Origin: Clostridia bacterium | GTDB lineage: Bacteria > Bacillota > Clostridia > Clostridiales > Clostridiaceae | Assembly: GCA_009930125.1 (NCBI GenBank) | Contig: RZYZ01000024.1 | Location: 1-15,556, forward strand | Length of the DNA stretch: 15,556 bases | Direction: 5' to 3' | Shown here: positions 13,601-15,556 of the stretch, one piece after another | Numbering within the stretch: position 1 is the first letter of the stretch | How the letters are laid out: the number at the start of each line of letters is the position of its first letter | Made by a program: the position numbers and the translations under genes | Notes under the pieces: generated by a model | Seen by the model: the letters and a program-made list of their open reading frames with translations, nothing else | What the model was told of the DNA's origin: nothing | The model's database searches: none

Positions 13601-14779
13601 ATGGAACTTTTCAATGATCTCAAAATCATGCTGAAAAAGAATATCAGAGAATATGGCATGTTCATAGCACTCTTTGCCATCATGCTTGTATTCTCCATAC
13701 TGAGTGACGGGGTATTCATGTCACCCAGAAACATCAGCAATCTGATCAACTCCATGGGCTATATCGCAGTGCTCGCTGTTGGTATGACACTGGTTCTGAT
13801 CATCAAGCATATCGACCTTTCCGTAGGATTCGTGGCAGGGTTTCTTGGCGCTGTGGCAGCCATGCTCCTCACCTCCTACAATCTTCCTGTACTGGTGGTG
13901 ATTCCCATCATCCTTTTCATGGGTGTCCTCATAGGACTCTTCAATGGTATGCTGGTGGCAAAGCTTCAGATTCCAGCCTTCGTGGTATCACTTGCAGGGA
14001 TGCTGATCTTCAGAGGTGCACTGCTGCAGGTCACCGCCAAGACCGGAACCATCATCGTTCCGAATCAGACCTTCAATAACATCGGTGTCGGCTATATCCC
14101 AGACCCTGTAAAACTGATTCCCGGTTTTCATACACTGACGCTGGTGCTGGGTGCGCTCTTCATCGTGTACTACATCTGGTCTCAGTTCAAGAACCGAAAG
14201 AACAAGCTCAAATACAACTTTGAAGTGGTGCCCATCAAGATTTTCTACATCAAGATGGTTTTTATTTCTCTTCTCATCGGGTATGTCACCTATATCCTGT
14301 CCGACTACAACGGACTTTCCTGGACAGTGGTCATCGTGCTCATCGTCGTGGCCATCTACCACTTCATGACCACGAAAACCGTTCTTGGCAGACATATCTA
14401 CGCAGTGGGCGGAAATGATGAAGCAGCGAAGCTCAGCGGAATCGATGTGAAGAAAGTCACACTTTTCGTTTTCGCATCCATGAGTATGCTGGCTGCCTTA
14501 TCCGGTATCCTCTTCACGGCAAGACTACAGTCCGCCACCGTCACAGCCGGTACCGGATTTGAACTGGATGCCATCGCATCGGCGTATGTGGGCGGTGTCT
14601 CCGCAGCCGGTGGAGTAGGCAGAGTCACAGGATCCATCATCGGAGCACTGGTCATGGCTTCCCTGACAAGTGGTATGAACCTTCTCAATGTAGGCGCATC
14701 CTATCAGTACATCATAAGAGGGGCCATCCTCATTCTGGCCGTCATCTTTGATGTGCAGACAAGAAACAAGAGCAAGTAG
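13601..14779 (+). CDS. mmsB: Multiple-monosaccharide ABC transporter permease
   Basis: The membrane channel subunit of the importer (RbsC/XylH/GguB family, binding-protein-dependent transport system type 2). The 392-residue protein has about ten hydrophobic segments. Hallmarks are the N-terminal SPRNISNLI segment, GMTLVLIIKHIDLSVG in early helices, GRHIYAVGGNDEAAKLSGI in the large cytoplasmic loop that contacts the ATPase, and AIASAYVGGVSAAGGVG near the end. The middle of the protein carries the extra basic loop of the GguB type (FKNRKNKLKYN). It starts 24 bases after mmsA behind GGAGGAGG, so it is translationally linked, and ends the operon before the terminator at 14823. Sugar specificity cannot be read from sequence beyond a broad monosaccharide prediction. 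Confidence 0.95.
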   Translation: MELFNDLKIMLKKNIREYGMFIALFAIMLVFSILSDGVFMSPRNISNLINSMGYIAVLAVGMTLVLIIKHIDLSVGFVAGFLGAVAAMLLTSYNLPVLVVIPIILFMGVLIGLFNGMLVAKLQIPAFVVSLAGMLIFRGALLQVTAKTGTIIVPNQTFNNIGVGYIPDPVKLIPGFHTLTLVLGALFIVYYIWSQFKNRKNKLKYNFEVVPIKIFYIKMVFISLLIGYVTYILSDYNGLSWTVVIVLIVVAIYHFMTTKTVLGRHIYAVGGNDEAAKLSGIDVKKVTLFVFASMSMLAALSGILFTARLQSATVTAGTGFELDAIASAYVGGVSAAGGVGRVTGSIIGALVMASLTSGMNLLNVGASYQYIIRGAILILAVIFDVQTRNKSK

Positions 14780-14822
14780 GGATATAGAAGCCTTACAAAA
14801 GGATAAGAACAGTTATGAAAAC

Positions 14823-14870
14823 AGAGACCTGAAAATCCTCATGGACTTTCAGGTCTCTTTCTTCTCTTTT
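14823..14870. terminator. Terminator of the sugar operon, probably bidirectional
   Basis: A perfect twelve-base-pair stem (14823-14834 with 14847-14858, arm AGAGACCTGAAA) and a twelve-base loop, followed by TTTCTTCTCTTTT. In the minus sense the hairpin is followed by GTTTTC, so it may also end the convergent minus-strand gene. Confidence 0.85.
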
Positions 14871-14908
14871 CAGGGAGATTCTTTTCCATAATGAAGAAGA
14901 TCCTCTCA

Positions 14909-15274
14909 TCATTTTGGAATCTTCCAGAGTCTGTAGTAACGGGAGAACTGGGTGCCCGACAGCATAACTTTCTCTTCCGGATTTTCCTTCTGAGTGAAGA
15001 GATATCCGGAACCCATCTGATCAATGAGTTCATAACCCGTAAGAACAGGCAGAGAAGTAAGCAGATTCTCATTTGCTTCTGTTTCTGAGATGTAGTAGAG
15101 AAGATCCGGATCCTCGTCATACTGCACAAACTCGTCGCTACTCAGTGTAAGCTTCAGGACACCTGAAAGTACAGAGAAGGTGTTCTTCTCCTGGGTCAGA
15201 AGAGGCCTGGTCCAGATAAGCAGAAAGAGCACCAGAAGTAACGAGACGGATAGTAGAATGGACCTTTTCTTCAT
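14909..15274 (-). CDS. Small membrane-anchored or secreted protein of unknown function
   Basis: A 121-residue protein starting with MKKRS and a hydrophobic segment (about 6-23), which is a signal peptide or single N-terminal anchor. There is no lipobox cysteine. The rest is an acidic then mixed domain (YYISETEANENLL, YELIDQMGSGYLF, FSRYYRLWKIPK) not recognised as a known family. ATG 15274 is preferred because a GAGGTG ribosome site lies six bases before it; the frame continues to a GTG at 15283 that is part of that site. An extended -10 promoter lies upstream. Convergent with the sugar operon. Coding status is supported by promoter, ribosome site, signal segment and shared terminator. Confidence 0.65.
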   Translation of the reverse strand: MKKRSILLSVSLLLVLFLLIWTRPLLTQEKNTFSVLSGVLKLTLSSDEFVQYDEDPDLLYYISETEANENLLTSLPVLTGYELIDQMGSGYLFTQKENPEEKVMLSGTQFSRYYRLWKIPK

Positions 15275-15302
15275 GCAGATCACCTCACATTTCTATGGGT
15301 CC

Positions 15303-15311
15303 ATTATAACA
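15303..15311 (-). promoter_or_regulatory. Extended -10 promoter of the small membrane protein gene
   Basis: In the minus sense this reads TGTTATAAT, a perfect -10 with the TGn extension. No good -35 at 17 bases was seen, which fits the extended type. The leader would be about 20 bases. Confidence 0.6.
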
Positions 15312-15394
15312 GTGGTGCACAGGAAATAGTGACAATATCATGAATATCCAGGATTTTATGCTTCCGGTTTAATGGGAGCAGTATGCCTTTCTAT

Positions 15395-15422
15395 TTTAAA
15401 TGCTGCGTCGATTGGTTATAAT
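15395..15422 (+). promoter_or_regulatory. Promoter near the right edge
   Basis: TTTAAA (15395-15400), a 16-base spacer and perfect TATAAT (15417-15422) directed rightward. It precedes a ribosome-site-like AGGATGAG and the ATG at 15459. Confidence 0.5.
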
Positions 15423-15458
15423 TAATTTGGAAGAGTATAGATAGAACAGGATGAGCTA

Positions 15459-15556
15459 ATGATTCTTAAAAATATATACAATCATGGACAAAAGTGACGC
15501 AATATACCCATGATTCACGGACTTTCTGAGTTCATACCTGTTTCTGCCATGACAGT
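15459..15556 (+). pseudogene. Possible gene start with an in-frame TGA, running off the right edge
   Basis: ATG 15459 lies behind AGGATGAG and encodes twelve residues (MILKNIYNHGQK) before a TGA at 15495-15497. The same frame is then open to the edge (RNIPMIHGLSEFIPVSAMT), with another ATG at 15510 that has no ribosome site. It may be a short leader peptide, a gene broken by a nonsense codon, or chance. A minus-strand frame is also open here, so the call is weak. No family recognised. Confidence 0.3.

Noticed and set aside
14839..15129. 96-codon minus-strand frame overlapping the small membrane protein gene
   Set aside because: The other minus-strand frame has a signal segment, a ribosome site and an extended -10 promoter; this one is basic, lacks them and runs into the terminator loop.

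Overview
The window reads as chromosomal sequence from a low-to-moderate-GC member of the Bacillota. The evidence is strong GGAGG-type ribosome binding sites, vegetative TTGACA/TATAAT promoters, hairpin plus T-tract terminators, frequent AGA codons, and products such as a YflT-type stress protein and a Firmicute-style branched-chain aminotransferase. It is probably a fermentative Clostridia-like organism, but no gene here fixes the genus. TAA, TAG and TGA all end plausible genes, so the genetic code looks standard (table 11). No phage, insertion sequence, CRISPR array or plasmid function is visible.

Layout. (1) 1-1835: a multi-PAS GGDEF/HD-GYP c-di-GMP protein entering from the left edge; its reading frame is cut by an in-frame TAA 28 codons before the natural end. 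(2) 1997-2794: an enlarged TspO/MBR-like membrane protein. (3) 2795-3191: a long intergenic region with several dyads and a clear promoter for ilvE (3201-4271). (4) ilvE converges on a permuted papain-like hydrolase (5003-4422, minus strand), sharing a strong bidirectional terminator. (5) 5313-6203: a NYN-nuclease/LOTUS-type RNA-interacting protein, followed by a self-contained tRNA-Val(GAC) unit with its own promoter and terminator. (6) 6556-7020: ogt, a DNA alkyl repair methyltransferase, then a YflT-like stress protein with a tandem PGTY-repeat tail interrupted by an in-frame TGA. (7) 8064-10300: an apparent two-gene operon of unknown function, a protein with a probable degenerate PD-(D/E)xK nuclease-like domain followed by an alpha/alpha-toroid (prenyltransferase/cyclase-fold) protein. 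(8) 10561-14779: a complete sugar ABC importer operon chvE-mmsA-mmsB with its own promoter, a stem-loop between the binding protein and ATPase genes, and a terminator. (9) A small membrane-anchored protein on the minus strand, then a promoter and a possible gene start running off the right edge.

The sugar importer is the only full pathway unit: lipoprotein receptor, double ATPase and permease for monosaccharide uptake. The remaining genes are mostly single-gene transcription units: signalling, amino-acid metabolism, RNA metabolism, DNA repair and stress. The most unusual signals are two coding frames that clearly continue beyond an in-frame stop (with a third, weaker case at the right edge), a tRNA-Val whose nearly invariant U33 is C, the PGTY-repeat tail, a nuclease-like domain that appears to lack its catalytic glutamate, and several intergenic dyads including a TGTAAACG motif near three or four promoters.
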